This document shows positions 1 to 10,534 of a DNA stretch of 64,000 nt, piece after piece. Numbering within the stretch: position 1 is the stretch's first letter; the number at the start of each line of letters is the position of its first letter. A program made the translations under genes and the position numbers. This stretch comes from Erythrobacter sp. Alg231-14 (GTDB taxonomy: Bacteria; Pseudomonadota; Alphaproteobacteria; Sphingomonadales; Sphingomonadaceae). The stretch covers positions 186,001-250,000 of the forward strand of contig NZ_LT702999.1 of the NCBI RefSeq assembly GCF_900149685.1, written 5' to 3'. A model generated the notes under the pieces. The model saw nothing but the letters and a program-made list of their open reading frames with translations, was not told where the DNA came from and searched no databases.

Positions 1-705
1 CTTGCGATCGCGCACATCGCCAATCACGGCCTGAACCTCAGGGTGGTCCACGCACAAGATCGCCGCGCCATAGAACGGCACGTTGTGAATGAACTCAACA
101 AAGGCGCGTTTCACACCTTCAAAATCGCCGTAATGATCAAGGTGTTCGGGGTCGATATTGGTCACAACTGCAATTGTGCCGTCGAGCCTTAGAAAACTGC
201 CATCGCTTTCATCGGCCTCAACCACCATCCAATCGCTATCGCCAAGGCGCGCGTTGGAACCATATTGTTCAATAATACCGCCATTGATGACCGTTGGGTC
301 AACATCGCCGGTGTCCAGAACGCTGGCGATCATGCTGGTCGTGGTTGTTTTACCGTGCGTACCAGCGACAGCGACGGTCGATTTCAACCGCATTAGTTCC
401 GCCAACATTTCGGCGCGGCGAACCACCGGAATACGTTCTTCTAAAGCGGCCGCGACTTCGGGGTTTGTGCGGCGCACGGCGGTTGACGTGACGACCACGG
501 ATACGCCCGCAACGTTTTCTCTTGCATGGCCGATATGCACCGCAATGCCGCGCGCGCGCAGGCGTTCAACGCTGGGCCCGTCGGAAAGGTCGCTGCCCTG
601 AACATTGTAGCCAAGATTGTGCATCACCTCGGCGATGCCGGACATGCCAATGCCGCCGATTCCTACGAAGTGGATCGTGCCAATATCTGTGCCGACGCCC
701 TTCAT
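1..705 (-). CDS. murC: UDP-N-acetylmuramate--L-alanine ligase MurC (5' part, cut by window edge)
   Basis: The first 235 codons of the ligase that adds L-Ala to UDP-MurNAc, the first amino acid of the peptidoglycan stem peptide, in the cytoplasm. The N-terminus shows a Rossmann-like [14 protein letters not shown] segment, followed by the ATP-binding AGTHGKTTT loop of Mur ligases and the EADESDGSF and [11 protein letters not shown] segments typical of MurC. The start is the ATG at 705, which overlaps the murG stop by 4 bp (ATGA). The C-terminal half lies outside the window. It is the last visible gene of the dcw operon, and ddlB, ftsQ, ftsA and ftsZ would be expected beyond the edge. Confidence 0.96.
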   Translation of the reverse strand, partial: MKGVGTDIGTIHFVGIGGIGMSGIAEVMHNLGYNVQGSDLSDGPSVERLRARGIAVHIGHARENVAGVSVVVTSTAVRRTNPEVAAALEERIPVVRRAEMLAELMRLKSTVAVAGTHGKTTTTSMIASVLDTGDVDPTVINGGIIEQYGSNARLGDSDWMVVEADESDGSFLRLDGTIAVVTNIDPEHLDHYGDFEGVKRAFVEFIHNVPFYGAAILCVDHPEVQAVIGDVRDRK

Positions 706-1934
706 CGAACGGCGTCCTCGCCCCGATCGCGGGTCGCGGTCTGCGGTTTCGTGGCGGACGCGGCTTTTTTCGGCGCGGCCTCGCCCACTCGGATGACATC
801 CATCAAATCAATGCCGCCCATACTTTCGACCAAATCGGCCAAGTCTTTCGCCGCTTTGGGCCGTCCGCAATTCCAGGCGCCATGCGCGGCATTGGCCAAG
901 CTGGTTGGGTTTTGGGCTAAAGCCTGAATTTGCTTGGCCAATTCTTTGGGTGTGAAATTGTCTTGGCGGATCATACGCGCGCCGCCGGCTTTCGCAATTT
1001 CGCCGGTGTTTGCCGCTTGATGATCGTCGGTCGCGATCGGCAATGGGATTAGGATCGCCGGGCGTCCAACTGCGGTCAATTCCGCGATCGTCGATGCGCC
1101 CGCTCGACCGATAAACAAATGCGTCCCCGCCAGCCGTTCGTGCATGTCTTCGAAATAGGTGCCCAGTTCGGCCGGAATGTCATGATTGGCATACCGTTCC
1201 CGCACCGCGTCAACATCTTCGGTTCGACATTGCTGGGTAACCTGCAACCGTTGGCACAAGGCCGGCGGCAACATAGCCAAACCATCGGGGACCACTTCGG
1301 ATAGGACGCTTGCCCCTTGGCTTCCGCCCGTGATCAAAACCCTCAACAACCCTTCTTCGGTGAGCTCAGGGTAGTCTTCATCGCGCAACGCCAGAACTTC
1401 TTCGCGCACGGGATTGCCGACAAGATGCGTCTTTTCGACGTGCTTGGGCTTTAGCCGCGCGACTTCGGGGTATGATGTCGCAATCGCTTGGACGCGCCCG
1501 GCCAAGAGACGATTGACCCGGCCAAAGACCGCGTTTTGTTCATGCACAGCGCTGGGAATTCCGGCCGATGTAGATGCCAACAAAGCCGGCAATGCGGGGT
1601 ATCCCCCAAAGCCAATCACCGCCGATGGTTCAAAACTTTCAAACAGTCGCAGCGCCATATTGCGCCCTTCGATGACGGCCCGAACGCCGCCAAACCAATG
1701 CAAGGGATTTTTGCCAAAGCGACCGGCTGGCAGAATGTGGGCGGTCAGAAATTCAGGCTTTCCCGGAATATTCGCGCCACGCTCATCTGTAATCAATGCA
1801 ACATGGTGGCCGCGCGCATGCAGTTCCTCTGCCAATGCAAAGGCAGGGATCAAATGCCCCCCGGTGCCCCCAGCGGCGAGGACGAAATGACGACTGGCGC
1901 CGGTTGGCACGTGCTGTGTCGTTTCGCTGTTCAT
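702..1934 (-). CDS. murG: MurG, lipid II-forming GlcNAc transferase
   Basis: Transfers GlcNAc from UDP-GlcNAc to lipid I, giving lipid II on the inner face of the cytoplasmic membrane. The glycine-rich [10 protein letters not shown] loop (residues 22-31) binds the lipid-linked acceptor. A GGSQGAS segment and an [11 protein letters not shown] segment followed by [10 protein letters not shown] in the C-terminal domain form the UDP-GlcNAc site. At 410 residues it is longer than the usual 355-365, because of a short N-terminal extension and a charged Lys/Thr/Arg-rich tail. It starts inside the end of ftsW and ends inside murC (4-bp overlaps both sides), which points to coupled translation. Confidence 0.97.
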   Translation of the reverse strand: MNSETTQHVPTGASRHFVLAAGGTGGHLIPAFALAEELHARGHHVALITDERGANIPGKPEFLTAHILPAGRFGKNPLHWFGGVRAVIEGRNMALRLFESFEPSAVIGFGGYPALPALLASTSAGIPSAVHEQNAVFGRVNRLLAGRVQAIATSYPEVARLKPKHVEKTHLVGNPVREEVLALRDEDYPELTEEGLLRVLITGGSQGASVLSEVVPDGLAMLPPALCQRLQVTQQCRTEDVDAVRERYANHDIPAELGTYFEDMHERLAGTHLFIGRAGASTIAELTAVGRPAILIPLPIATDDHQAANTGEIAKAGGARMIRQDNFTPKELAKQIQALAQNPTSLANAAHGAWNCGRPKAAKDLADLVESMGGIDLMDVIRVGEAAPKKAASATKPQTATRDRGEDAVR

Positions 1935-3169
1935 GTGCGCTCCTCATTCTTTTGGCGCTCAAATAGGTTCTTTAATCCCGGCGTTTCGCGTTCGAGGAAC
2001 GGATTGCGCCGTGTAATGGCGAGCAACAGGCCGATCGTGAAACACACGGCAATGGTGGATGAACCACCGTAACTGACCAATGGCAACGTCATGCCCTTCG
2101 ACGGGAAGAGTTGAAGGTTTACCAGCATGTTGATGAACGCCTGCCCACCGATTTGGGTGGCAAGGCCCGCCCCTGCAAGGAGCGCAAATAGGTTTTCTTC
2201 GTCAACCAACCGCACCAATGCGCGCGCGACGATCGCAACAAATAGGATAAGGAATAGGCCGCACATCAAAAGCCCAAATTCCTCACCAATCACAGAGAAA
2301 ATGTAATCCGTGTGTGCCTCTGGCAGGTTCATTTTGCGCGTTCCCAGCCACAGACCGCTGCCGGTCCAACCGCCATTCAACAATGTGCGTTGCGCCAAGT
2401 CGACTTGATCAAAGGCGGTGCCCCCGCCAAAGAAACTGTCAATGCGGTATCGCGCATTGTCATACAGGAAATAGGCCGCCGTGATCGACGCCAACCCACC
2501 TAGGATAAGCGCGGCGACACGTTGGATCGACACACCGGACAGCAAGACCAGCACGAACCAAACGCCGCCAAAAAGGATCGTCGCGCCAAGATTGGGCTGC
2601 AGCATCAACAACGCGCCCACCAGTGCCATCGTCAATGTCGCGTATCCCAACACGGGCAATTCTGGATCGCGCAATCGCCAAGACAACATCCACGCCAGCA
2701 GGATCGCAAAACCGGGTTTTAGAAATTCGCTCGGTTGAAGAGACATACCAAGGTCCAACCAACGGCGCGCGCCGTTCTTTTCGACTCCGATAATCGGCAC
2801 AAGGAACAACAGGAATAGCATCGCCACCGCCATCAAGATGCCAATGCGCCGCGCGTTTTCGCGGCTGACGAATGAAACCGCAACCATCACGCCCACGCCC
2901 AGCATTTGGAAAACGATGTGACGTTTGAAGAAGACGAATTCACCAACATTGTATTGATTGCCCGCCGCCGGCGATGCCGCCGCAACGGCAACTGTGCCCA
3001 ACATCATCAAAAGGAGGACAAGTCCCAAAAGCCATTTGTCGACTTCGCGCCACCAAACGCGCATCTTTTCGCCCAAGCCGCGACGGGTGGGAACGGGTGC
3101 GTGAAATTTGGCATCGCCGCGAACGGCAGAGTTGGTGCCATGATTGGATGGGGAATAGGCGGTGCTCAT
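1931..3169 (-). CDS. ftsW: FtsW, SEDS-family septal peptidoglycan glycosyltransferase
   Basis: Polytopic membrane protein of the SEDS family that polymerises lipid II at the septum together with the ftsI product. About ten hydrophobic segments follow a cytoplasmic N-terminus of some 45 residues. SEDS hallmarks are visible: QPSEFLKPGF, QPNLGATILF, the EAHTDYIFSVIGEEFG segment, and PLVSYGGSS near the C-terminus. An in-frame extension reaches 3220, but the ATG at 3169 overlaps the murD stop as ATGA, like the neighbouring junctions, so I chose it (412 residues). Confidence 0.95.
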   Translation of the reverse strand: MSTAYSPSNHGTNSAVRGDAKFHAPVPTRRGLGEKMRVWWREVDKWLLGLVLLLMMLGTVAVAAASPAAGNQYNVGEFVFFKRHIVFQMLGVGVMVAVSFVSRENARRIGILMAVAMLFLLFLVPIIGVEKNGARRWLDLGMSLQPSEFLKPGFAILLAWMLSWRLRDPELPVLGYATLTMALVGALLMLQPNLGATILFGGVWFVLVLLSGVSIQRVAALILGGLASITAAYFLYDNARYRIDSFFGGGTAFDQVDLAQRTLLNGGWTGSGLWLGTRKMNLPEAHTDYIFSVIGEEFGLLMCGLFLILFVAIVARALVRLVDEENLFALLAGAGLATQIGGQAFINMLVNLQLFPSKGMTLPLVSYGGSSTIAVCFTIGLLLAITRRNPFLERETPGLKNLFERQKNEERT

Positions 3170-4596
3170 GCGGCTTCGCTTCCCATGGATCCCGAACCGA
3201 TTATCCCGGCTGGCGTGCAATCCACGCCATCTTCGGCGATTACACCAACGACTTGGCGGAAATGTTCGCCGCGTTTCTCATAATCACGGAATTGATCGAA
3301 ACTCGCACAAGCCGGAGAGAAGAGGACGACATCGCCGGGTTTGGATGCGGATCTTGCACGGCGCACGGCCTCGCCCACCAATTCGCATCGTTCGACATTA
3401 GGCACATTGCCATCCAACAATTCGGCAAATCGCGGCCCCGCTTCACCAACGGTGTAAGCCGCAGCCACGTTGCCCAAATGGTTGGCGCATTCGCCCAGAC
3501 CATCCTCTTTGGCCAATCCGCCGACGATCCAATGAACCCGGCGATGCGCGGAATCGGAAGGAAACGCCGCCAATGCCGGGGCGGTCGATGCTGTGTTGGT
3601 TGCTTTGCTATCGTTGATGAAGAGGACACCATCCTCGGTGCACAAACGCTCCATCCGATGCGGCAATCCGCGATAGGATTGCAGCCCTTGGGCGATGCTT
3701 TGATCCGACAGGTTCAATGCCTGACACATCATAATTGCCACGATGGCGTTTTCGTAATTGTGCGGCCCTTGCAATGAAGGCCAATCGGCTTGCGCAGTTA
3801 GTGGCTCACCCCCCGCCGTCATCAGGCCGAACGGATCGGCTGGATCGGTGTTTGGATTGCACCACAACTCGCTTTGACCTTGATCGTATTGATCAATGCG
3901 TTCGCGATGGTCGTGCCACATGCTTTCACCCAACACCGATACGCGTCCCGCCGATTGCATGGCGAATAGGCGCGCCTTGGATGCGGCATACGCCTCAAAC
4001 CCGGCATAGCGATCAAGATGATCGGGCGTGATATTGGTCAGCGCTGCGACATCGCAATCCAGATTGAATGTGAGGTCAATTTGATAGCTCGACAATTCGA
4101 GAACGTAGACAGCATCTCCGCGATCATTGGGCGCCAACGGCTTTTGCGCCATAATCGGTTCACCAATGTTCCCGCCCAGAACGCTGGGAATGCCCGCTTT
4201 GCGAAGGATGTGGTGGATTAGGGCGACTGTGGTGGATTTACCATTGGTGCCGGTCACGCCGATCACTTTGTGCGGGGGCAATTCAGGGCGGGCAATCGCG
4301 AACAATTCGATGTCGCCGATGATCGGAGCACCGAATTGCGCGGCATGCGCAGCAATCGGATGCGTGTTCAACGGCACGCCGGGTGACACCACCAATCCAT
4401 CAAATCCGGTAAGGTCCATCTCCAACGGATCGGCGATGGTGCACCGCCCTTCGAATGGCTCGCGCGCATTGGGCTGGCGATCCCACACAGTCACATCCGC
4501 ACCGCTTGCCAACAACGCTTCTGCCGCCGCCGCGCCGGAACGCGCGAGCCCGAGGATCGCGTAACGTTTGTCGGCAAAGGCGGTGGAGGTGATCAC
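3166..4596 (-). CDS. murD: UDP-N-acetylmuramoyl-L-alanine--D-glutamate ligase MurD
   Basis: Cytoplasmic ligase that adds D-Glu to UDP-MurNAc-L-Ala. The N-terminal Rossmann domain starts YAILGLARSG; the ATP loop GTNGKST is at residues 116-122. The central-domain NITPDHLDRY and the C-terminal ND-SKATN segment (INDSKATNTAS) are typical of MurD. The 476 residues are slightly more than the usual 440-460. A 10-bp gap separates its ATG from the mraY stop, and its end overlaps ftsW by 4 bp. Confidence 0.97.
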   Translation of the reverse strand: MITSTAFADKRYAILGLARSGAAAAEALLASGADVTVWDRQPNAREPFEGRCTIADPLEMDLTGFDGLVVSPGVPLNTHPIAAHAAQFGAPIIGDIELFAIARPELPPHKVIGVTGTNGKSTTVALIHHILRKAGIPSVLGGNIGEPIMAQKPLAPNDRGDAVYVLELSSYQIDLTFNLDCDVAALTNITPDHLDRYAGFEAYAASKARLFAMQSAGRVSVLGESMWHDHRERIDQYDQGQSELWCNPNTDPADPFGLMTAGGEPLTAQADWPSLQGPHNYENAIVAIMMCQALNLSDQSIAQGLQSYRGLPHRMERLCTEDGVLFINDSKATNTASTAPALAAFPSDSAHRRVHWIVGGLAKEDGLGECANHLGNVAAAYTVGEAGPRFAELLDGNVPNVERCELVGEAVRRARSASKPGDVVLFSPACASFDQFRDYEKRGEHFRQVVGVIAEDGVDCTPAGIIGSGSMGSEAA

Positions 4597-4606
4597 GGTT
4601 GGCGCG

Positions 4607-5677
4607 TTACCTCAGCTTCAACGTGGCAAGCCCGACAAGCGCGAGGATAATCGCGATGATCCAAAACCGGATCACGACCTTGCTCTCACTCCAGCCGAGC
4701 TGTTCGAAATGGTGATGAATGGGCGCCATACGGAAAACCCGTTTGCCGGTCCGTTTGAACCAGAACACTTGGATAACGACGCTGGCGGTTTCGGCGACGA
4801 ACAATCCGCCGACGATCAACAGAACCACTTCGTGATGCGCAGCAACCGCAATCGCACCCAAAGCCCCACCCAGCGCGAGTGAACCAGTGTCGCCCATAAA
4901 AACAGCGGCAGGCGGTGCGTTGAACCAAAGAAACGCCAATCCGCCGCCCATTATCGCGGCGCAGAATATCGCCAACTCGCCCGCGCCCGGCACATGCGGA
5001 ATACCCAAATATTCGCTAAAATCGGCGCGCCCGACCAAATAGGCGATTATCGCAAATGTGCCCGATGCGATGATTACCGGCATAATCGCCAGGCCATCCA
5101 GCCCATCGGTCAAATTCACCGCATTGCCAAATCCCACGATAAATACCGCCGCGAACACGTAATAGAACGGGCCCAACGGGATGCTCACATCCGAAAAGAA
5201 CGGGATGTACAGATTGGTGTTGATCTGGCTGACGATGAGGTAGCTGGCGATCCCAGCGACGATGAATTCACCCAGCAACCGGACCTTTGCCGAAACGCCG
5301 GCATGGCTGTTTTTGGACACTTTGTCGTAATCATCCAGAAAACCGATCAGACCAAAACCGATCGTCACCGCAAGACATGCCCAAACCAAGGGGCTGCGCA
5401 GGTCCATCCAAAGCATCAATGACAATGCAAGGGACACCAAAATCATAAGCCCGCCCATAGTCGGCGTGCCCACTTTTGCCTGATGGCTTTGTGGTCCATC
5501 TTCGCGGATCGGCTGCCCTTTGCCTTGGCGCACGCGCAACATGTTGATGAACTTTGGACCAATTATCAGTCCAAATACCAACGCCGTCATCAACGTCGCG
5601 CCGAAACGAAACGTCTGATATCGAACCAGATTCAATAAGCCTTCAAAGCCAAGCCATTCAGCGATCAGATAGAGCAT
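4607..5677 (-). CDS. mraY: Phospho-N-acetylmuramoyl-pentapeptide transferase MraY
   Basis: Integral membrane enzyme that attaches phospho-MurNAc-pentapeptide to undecaprenyl phosphate, making lipid I. About ten membrane segments are seen, with the family's cytoplasmic motifs in order: the Mg/catalytic DDYDK (after FGLIGFL), [22 protein letters not shown] and the histidine-rich HHHFE near the C-terminus. The length of 356 is standard. It lies 20 bp downstream of murF and 10 bp upstream of murD, the only two junctions of this operon without overlap. Confidence 0.97.
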   Translation of the reverse strand: MLYLIAEWLGFEGLLNLVRYQTFRFGATLMTALVFGLIIGPKFINMLRVRQGKGQPIREDGPQSHQAKVGTPTMGGLMILVSLALSLMLWMDLRSPLVWACLAVTIGFGLIGFLDDYDKVSKNSHAGVSAKVRLLGEFIVAGIASYLIVSQINTNLYIPFFSDVSIPLGPFYYVFAAVFIVGFGNAVNLTDGLDGLAIMPVIIASGTFAIIAYLVGRADFSEYLGIPHVPGAGELAIFCAAIMGGGLAFLWFNAPPAAVFMGDTGSLALGGALGAIAVAAHHEVVLLIVGGLFVAETASVVIQVFWFKRTGKRVFRMAPIHHHFEQLGWSESKVVIRFWIIAIILALVGLATLKLR

Positions 5678-5697
5678 TCAGATCCCTTGAGCGCGGG

Positions 5698-7170
5698 TCA
5701 TTTTTGATCGCGCGTAAAGTGTGACACCAGACTGCCTAAGCCAACCGAATTGGAACCCTTTACGAGCACCGCATCCCCGTTTGTAAGACCGAACATATCG
5801 AGTTCCGCCATGGCTTGCGCAGGCCCTTCGCAATGCGCGAAGCTGGGGGTAAAGCCAAGCGAGGCGGCGCTCCTTCTCCCCAGCTCTACGGCCAGATGAC
5901 GCATCTCATCGCCAACTAGGATCACATGGTCGATCTGTGCATCGGCCAACGGTTCCGCGAGCTGCGCGTGAAAGCGTGGAGCAAAATCGCCCAATTCCTT
6001 CATACTGCCCAGCACCGCGACCCGGCGGTGTGCAGGTGTTTGACCCAATGCTCGCAGCGTTGCGCGCATCGATGCTGGGTTCGCATTGTAGCTTTCATCG
6101 ACCAGCAACGCTTTGCCGCCAACCGCTGTGATATCAAATCGCGCGCCGCGGCCTTTCAATCCGCCCATTTCGGCCAACGCCAAACCGGCGCTGGCCAAAT
6201 CGCCACCTGCGGCGCGAACGGCGGCCATCACCCCCAAAGAATTGGAAATCCAATGGTCGCCCGGCTCGGCGACGGAATAACACACGCGTTGACTGCCAAG
6301 ATCGGCGGTGACGAGCGATCCGCCGTGCCCTTCGGGAATGGCATCAAGCAACCGCACATCGGCATCCGCGCTGCGTCCAAATGTAACGACCTTTACGCCC
6401 AATTTTCGCGCGTGGTTGACCATCCGCTCGGTGTATTCGCTGTCTGCAGGGATGATGGCGGTGCCGCCTTTCACCATCCCCGTGAAGATTTGTGATTTTT
6501 CATCCGCGATCGCCTCAAGGCTGCCCAAATTTTCAATGTGAGCGGGTGCGATTGTGGTGATCAACGCAATGTGAGGGCGAACATGATCGGCCAATGGAGC
6601 GATTTCGCCGGTGTGGTTCATACCCATTTCAAACACGCTAAAATCCGCGCGGGCGGGCAATCTGGCCAAGCTCAGTGGAACACCAACGTGATTGTTGTAA
6701 CTGCGAACGGAGCGATGGGCTGCCCCGCGACTGGCACGGTTAAGACTGGCAAAGATCGCTTCTTTCACGCCGGTTTTTCCGACCGAGCCCGTTACGGCAA
6801 TCCGGGTCGCATCGCTGCGGTCGCGCGCGGCATGCGCAAGCGCGTGAAGCGCCGCGTTTGTGTCTTTGACTAAGACGTGTGGGTAATTGACGGCACGATC
6901 CGTGATTGCGGCAACCGCGCCTTTGGCAAACGCTGCATCGATGAATTTGTGACCATCCATCGCCTCACCCTTTAAGGCAATGAAGATGTCACCGGGACGC
7001 ACATCGCGGCTGTCCATTTCGACGCCGGATGCCTGAAAGGCGTGGCTTGCGCGGCCGCCGGTGGCGGCCTCAACGCTGGCCGCATCCCACAAGGACATAG
7101 GCAAAGCATCGCGCGGATCCAACGGCCATTTGTGCAGCAAAGCGTGCGATTGTGCGTGCAGAGGTTTCAT
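5698..7170 (-). CDS. murF: UDP-N-acetylmuramoyl-tripeptide--D-alanyl-D-alanine ligase MurF
   Basis: Adds D-Ala-D-Ala to the UDP-MurNAc-tripeptide, the last cytoplasmic step before MraY. Mur-ligase features are the AVTGSVGKTG nucleotide loop, NNHVGVPLSLARL and the FEMGMNHTGEI segment; the C-terminal part has DESYNANPASM. The ATG at 7170 overlaps the murE stop (ATGA) and gives 490 residues. A second Met 24 residues later (MSLWDAASV) would remove an extension not found in most MurF, so the real start could be there; upstream codons to 7194 lie inside murE and are unlikely. Confidence 0.95.
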   Translation of the reverse strand: MKPLHAQSHALLHKWPLDPRDALPMSLWDAASVEAATGGRASHAFQASGVEMDSRDVRPGDIFIALKGEAMDGHKFIDAAFAKGAVAAITDRAVNYPHVLVKDTNAALHALAHAARDRSDATRIAVTGSVGKTGVKEAIFASLNRASRGAAHRSVRSYNNHVGVPLSLARLPARADFSVFEMGMNHTGEIAPLADHVRPHIALITTIAPAHIENLGSLEAIADEKSQIFTGMVKGGTAIIPADSEYTERMVNHARKLGVKVVTFGRSADADVRLLDAIPEGHGGSLVTADLGSQRVCYSVAEPGDHWISNSLGVMAAVRAAGGDLASAGLALAEMGGLKGRGARFDITAVGGKALLVDESYNANPASMRATLRALGQTPAHRRVAVLGSMKELGDFAPRFHAQLAEPLADAQIDHVILVGDEMRHLAVELGRRSAASLGFTPSFAHCEGPAQAMAELDMFGLTNGDAVLVKGSNSVGLGSLVSHFTRDQK

Positions 7171-8708
7171 GCCGATACCCCTTGAGCGGCGCATTCGCGT
7201 GCAACCTGCACATCGTCGAATGGCAATATTTTCATATCGTCTCCAGAACCGATTATCTGTCCTTGCTCATGCCCTTTTCCGGCAATGAGAATGATGTCGT
7301 TTGCACCCGCTTGTGCGGTGGCTGCGGCGATAGCTTCGCGTCGACCGGCAATCGCTGTTACGTGGCTTGCCGCGTTTGCGCCGCTTAGAACCGCGCTTCG
7401 AATGATGCCGGGATCTTCGCCGCGTGGATTGTCGTCCGTGACAATCGCGACATCCGCGAATTGCGCGGCGACAGAGCCCATCGGGCCTCTTTTGCCCGTG
7501 TCGCGATCCCCACCAGCGCCGAATACAACGATCAGTTTGCCGCCCCGTGCCGCGTCCACATGGCCGCGCAATGCCGCGATGGCCGCTTCCAATGCGTCGG
7601 GCGTGTGCGCGTAATCCACATAAACAGGGGCACCGACCGGCGTGATGACCGCGCGTTCCAATCTGCCGCGCACCGGTTGAAGGCGGGTGACCGCGTCGAA
7701 AACTTGTGATGCTTCCGCACCAAGCGACAGCGCAAAGCCCGCCGAGACCAGGGCGTTGGCCGCTTGATAAGCGCCGATCAATGGCAATTTGATGGTACGT
7801 TCGGCCCCTTCGTATTCAACGGTCAGCATTTGGCCGAGCTGGGTCGCCTCGCGCTTTGTCAGGCGAAGGAAGGTGCCATGATCCGTGTCCGGATCGTCCG
7901 CACAAGGCGACCCAACGACAAGCACGCGCAGGTCACGATTTCGCGCATGCCCAATGGCGCGGCGGGTCCACTTGCAATTATCCCCGCCGTCCCAAATTAT
8001 CGCCGATCCACCCGGCTCAACCACTTCATCAAACAGCCGCATCTTGGCCGCGAAATACGCGTCCATCGTATCGTGGTAATCCAGATGATCGCGACTAAAA
8101 TTGGTGAACGCGCCGGCGGCAACCCGCAAACCTTCATTGCGGTATTGCGAAAGGCCATGGCTGGATGCTTCATAGGCGACATGGGTGACGCCTTCGCGCG
8201 CCAATCCGCTCATATTGCCAAGGAACGTCACGATATCCGGCGTGGTCAATCCGGTGGAAACGCTTTCATCCGGCGTGGTTACGCCCAAAGTCCCAATGCT
8301 GGCCGCGCGTTCGCCGCACATGCGCCAAATCTGGCGAGTCATTTCAACACAGGACGTTTTGCCGTTGGTTCCGGTCACCGCGACGATATGCCGTGGCGTC
8401 GGCGTGAAGAAACCCGATGCCAATTGCGCAAAGGATTGACGCGGCTCATCGCTCGCAATGTGCATCGCGCCTTCGACGTGAACATCCCCGGACGCGACAA
8501 TCGCCACCGCGCCGGCCTCGATCGCGGCAGGGATAAAATCCTCTGCGTTGAATTTCTCGCCTTTGAATGCGCCAAAGACTGTGCCCGGCGCGACCTTGCG
8601 ATGATCGATAGCAAAGCCTGTGACGGTCACATCGCCAACATCTGTGGCGGCCACCGTGTCGCAATAGCCGTTGATCGCGGCGCGTTGGATCAATGCGGCA
8701 AGCTTCAC
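7167..8708 (-). CDS. murE: UDP-N-acetylmuramoyl-tripeptide synthetase MurE (meso-DAP type)
   Basis: Adds the third amino acid of the stem peptide. The ATP loop GTNGKT is at residues 113-118 and the C-terminal domain carries DNPRGEDP; the DNPR motif is that of enzymes adding meso-diaminopimelate, as expected for a Gram-negative. The start is GTG at 8708, overlapping the ftsI stop as GTGA. The end overlaps murF by 4 bp. The 513 residues are within the family range. Confidence 0.96.
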   Translation of the reverse strand: MKLAALIQRAAINGYCDTVAATDVGDVTVTGFAIDHRKVAPGTVFGAFKGEKFNAEDFIPAAIEAGAVAIVASGDVHVEGAMHIASDEPRQSFAQLASGFFTPTPRHIVAVTGTNGKTSCVEMTRQIWRMCGERAASIGTLGVTTPDESVSTGLTTPDIVTFLGNMSGLAREGVTHVAYEASSHGLSQYRNEGLRVAAGAFTNFSRDHLDYHDTMDAYFAAKMRLFDEVVEPGGSAIIWDGGDNCKWTRRAIGHARNRDLRVLVVGSPCADDPDTDHGTFLRLTKREATQLGQMLTVEYEGAERTIKLPLIGAYQAANALVSAGFALSLGAEASQVFDAVTRLQPVRGRLERAVITPVGAPVYVDYAHTPDALEAAIAALRGHVDAARGGKLIVVFGAGGDRDTGKRGPMGSVAAQFADVAIVTDDNPRGEDPGIIRSAVLSGANAASHVTAIAGRREAIAAATAQAGANDIILIAGKGHEQGQIIGSGDDMKILPFDDVQVARECAAQGVSA

Positions 8709-10534
8709 CGCCGTCCCTCCACCAAATAACGCAGATCAGAAATGTCCACATCGCGATTGGCATCGGGCAATACGCCCAACATCGGGCCAATCCGGGGAAC
8801 CAACTCATTCACAATCGGCGCGGCGGTGTATGCCGCCGTGCGTTGCCCACGGCTAGCAGCGGTGCCGCGCGGTTCATCAAGAACGGTGACCACGACGTAA
8901 CGCGGTCGGTCCATAGGAAAGGCGGCGGCAAAGGACGAAATAAGTGCGGTTTCGCGGTAACCACCGCCCGAGGCCTTTTCGGCCGAGCCGGTTTTACCAC
9001 CCACACGAAAGCCGGCGGCGTTGGCGCTGCGTCCGGTGCCGTAGATCGAGATCATGCGAAGCAATTGACGCATCCGCGATGACGTCGAGGCCTTGAACAC
9101 GCGGTGACCGCGATCTTGCGCACCCGGTTCAACCCGGCGCAACGTGGCCGGACGCCAAATTCCGCCATTGACCATGGCGGCATAGCCGCTGGCCAAATGA
9201 AGCGGCGTGACAGCAATACCGTGACCATAGCTAACCGTCATATTGGTAAGCCGCGACCACGTGCCGTTGGGTCGTTCTTGGGGCCATTGCGGTTTACCGC
9301 GAGCCTGCAATTCAATGTCGGGCCGCACATTCATGCCCAGGTCCAACATCACTTGGCGCAATCGCGCTTCGCCCAATTCATCGGCGATCCGCATCGTTAC
9401 GGTGTTGGATGAATAGGCCAACGCTTCTGGTACGTTAAGGGTGTCGCCCTTTGGTTTCAGGTCACGGAACAGCCGTCCCGCCATCTCAACCGGCCTCGCG
9501 TCCCACTCCGCGCTCAAATCGCGCACGACACCGGCGTCGATTGCGGCGGCGATGGTCAACGGCTTGAACGTCGATCCTAATTCGTAGGTCGCATTGGTGA
9601 CGCGGTTATAGATGTTGGGCGAATGTTGAACATTGGCCAAGTTCGGATCGAACGCAGGGAGCGAGGCCATCGCCATCACTTCCCCGGTGTCTACATCCAA
9701 TACGATGCCCGCCGCGCCAATGGCGTCGGTGGCCAACATGCCTTTATTCAACTCATCTTCGAGAGCACCCTGAACCCGAAGATCAATCGACAATGCAATC
9801 GGATTTCCACGCAATTCCGGATCAGACAATTGCGGGTTAAGGACCTGCTCCATGCCCAATTGGCCGACAAGCTCGCGGCTGTCGTCTTCCATGACGTAGC
9901 CGAGAACATGCGATCCCAATGATCCTTGTGGGTAGTGGCGGTCATATTCGCGCGGAATTTCCAAGGCGACTTCGCCCAATTCGAAAACCCGGTTTGCATC
10001 TTCGGGTAGAATGCGGCGCATGATGTAACCGCCGCGATCCGATGACAAAACGCGAACGGTGCGTTCCACATCAAGATCGGGGAAAATAGATTGAAGGCGC
10101 GTAGCCACGGCATCGGGTTCAGCCACCAATGGCGCGCCGTCGTCACCCATGGCGCGCGGGTTGAACCACAAGGCATAGGCCGGGAATGTGCGGGCAAGCG
10201 GAGTGCCATTGCGATCGGTGATCTCTCCGCGCGGCGGCAACAATGCATCGGCAAGGTTTGTCTCACTTGGCGCAGCGCCGACAAAACCAAGATATCCAAC
10301 GCGCATCAACGCGACCAATGCGACACAGGCGAACACGCCAATAATCACCAACAGCCGCAGCCGCGCCGTGACCAATAGGCTGTACCGCATATGGACAAAT
10401 TTCACCCGGCCGGCCGGAATGGCGGGGCCCGGTTCATGGGCATTCAACCGGCCTGTTTGCTGCGGGGTTGAAAAAGGCAGGGTCGGTTCAGATCCCGCGG
10501 CTCCCGCCCCAGAATGTAACGCGATCGCCGTCAT
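8705..10534 (-). CDS. ftsI: FtsI/PBP3, septal peptidoglycan transpeptidase
   Basis: Class B penicillin-binding protein, partner of FtsW, that cross-links septal peptidoglycan in the periplasm. A cytoplasmic tail of about 58 residues precedes one membrane anchor (residues 59-80). A PBP dimerisation domain follows (PPRGEITDRNGTPLA, about 100-114), then the transpeptidase domain with the active-site S321-TF-K324, S375-S-N377 and K514-T-G516. The length of 609 is usual. ATG at 10534 overlaps the end of ftsL; the stop overlaps the GTG of murE. Confidence 0.97.
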   Translation of the reverse strand: MTAIALHSGAGAAGSEPTLPFSTPQQTGRLNAHEPGPAIPAGRVKFVHMRYSLLVTARLRLLVIIGVFACVALVALMRVGYLGFVGAAPSETNLADALLPPRGEITDRNGTPLARTFPAYALWFNPRAMGDDGAPLVAEPDAVATRLQSIFPDLDVERTVRVLSSDRGGYIMRRILPEDANRVFELGEVALEIPREYDRHYPQGSLGSHVLGYVMEDDSRELVGQLGMEQVLNPQLSDPELRGNPIALSIDLRVQGALEDELNKGMLATDAIGAAGIVLDVDTGEVMAMASLPAFDPNLANVQHSPNIYNRVTNATYELGSTFKPLTIAAAIDAGVVRDLSAEWDARPVEMAGRLFRDLKPKGDTLNVPEALAYSSNTVTMRIADELGEARLRQVMLDLGMNVRPDIELQARGKPQWPQERPNGTWSRLTNMTVSYGHGIAVTPLHLASGYAAMVNGGIWRPATLRRVEPGAQDRGHRVFKASTSSRMRQLLRMISIYGTGRSANAAGFRVGGKTGSAEKASGGGYRETALISSFAAAFPMDRPRYVVVTVLDEPRGTAASRGQRTAAYTAAPIVNELVPRIGPMLGVLPDANRDVDISDLRYLVEGRR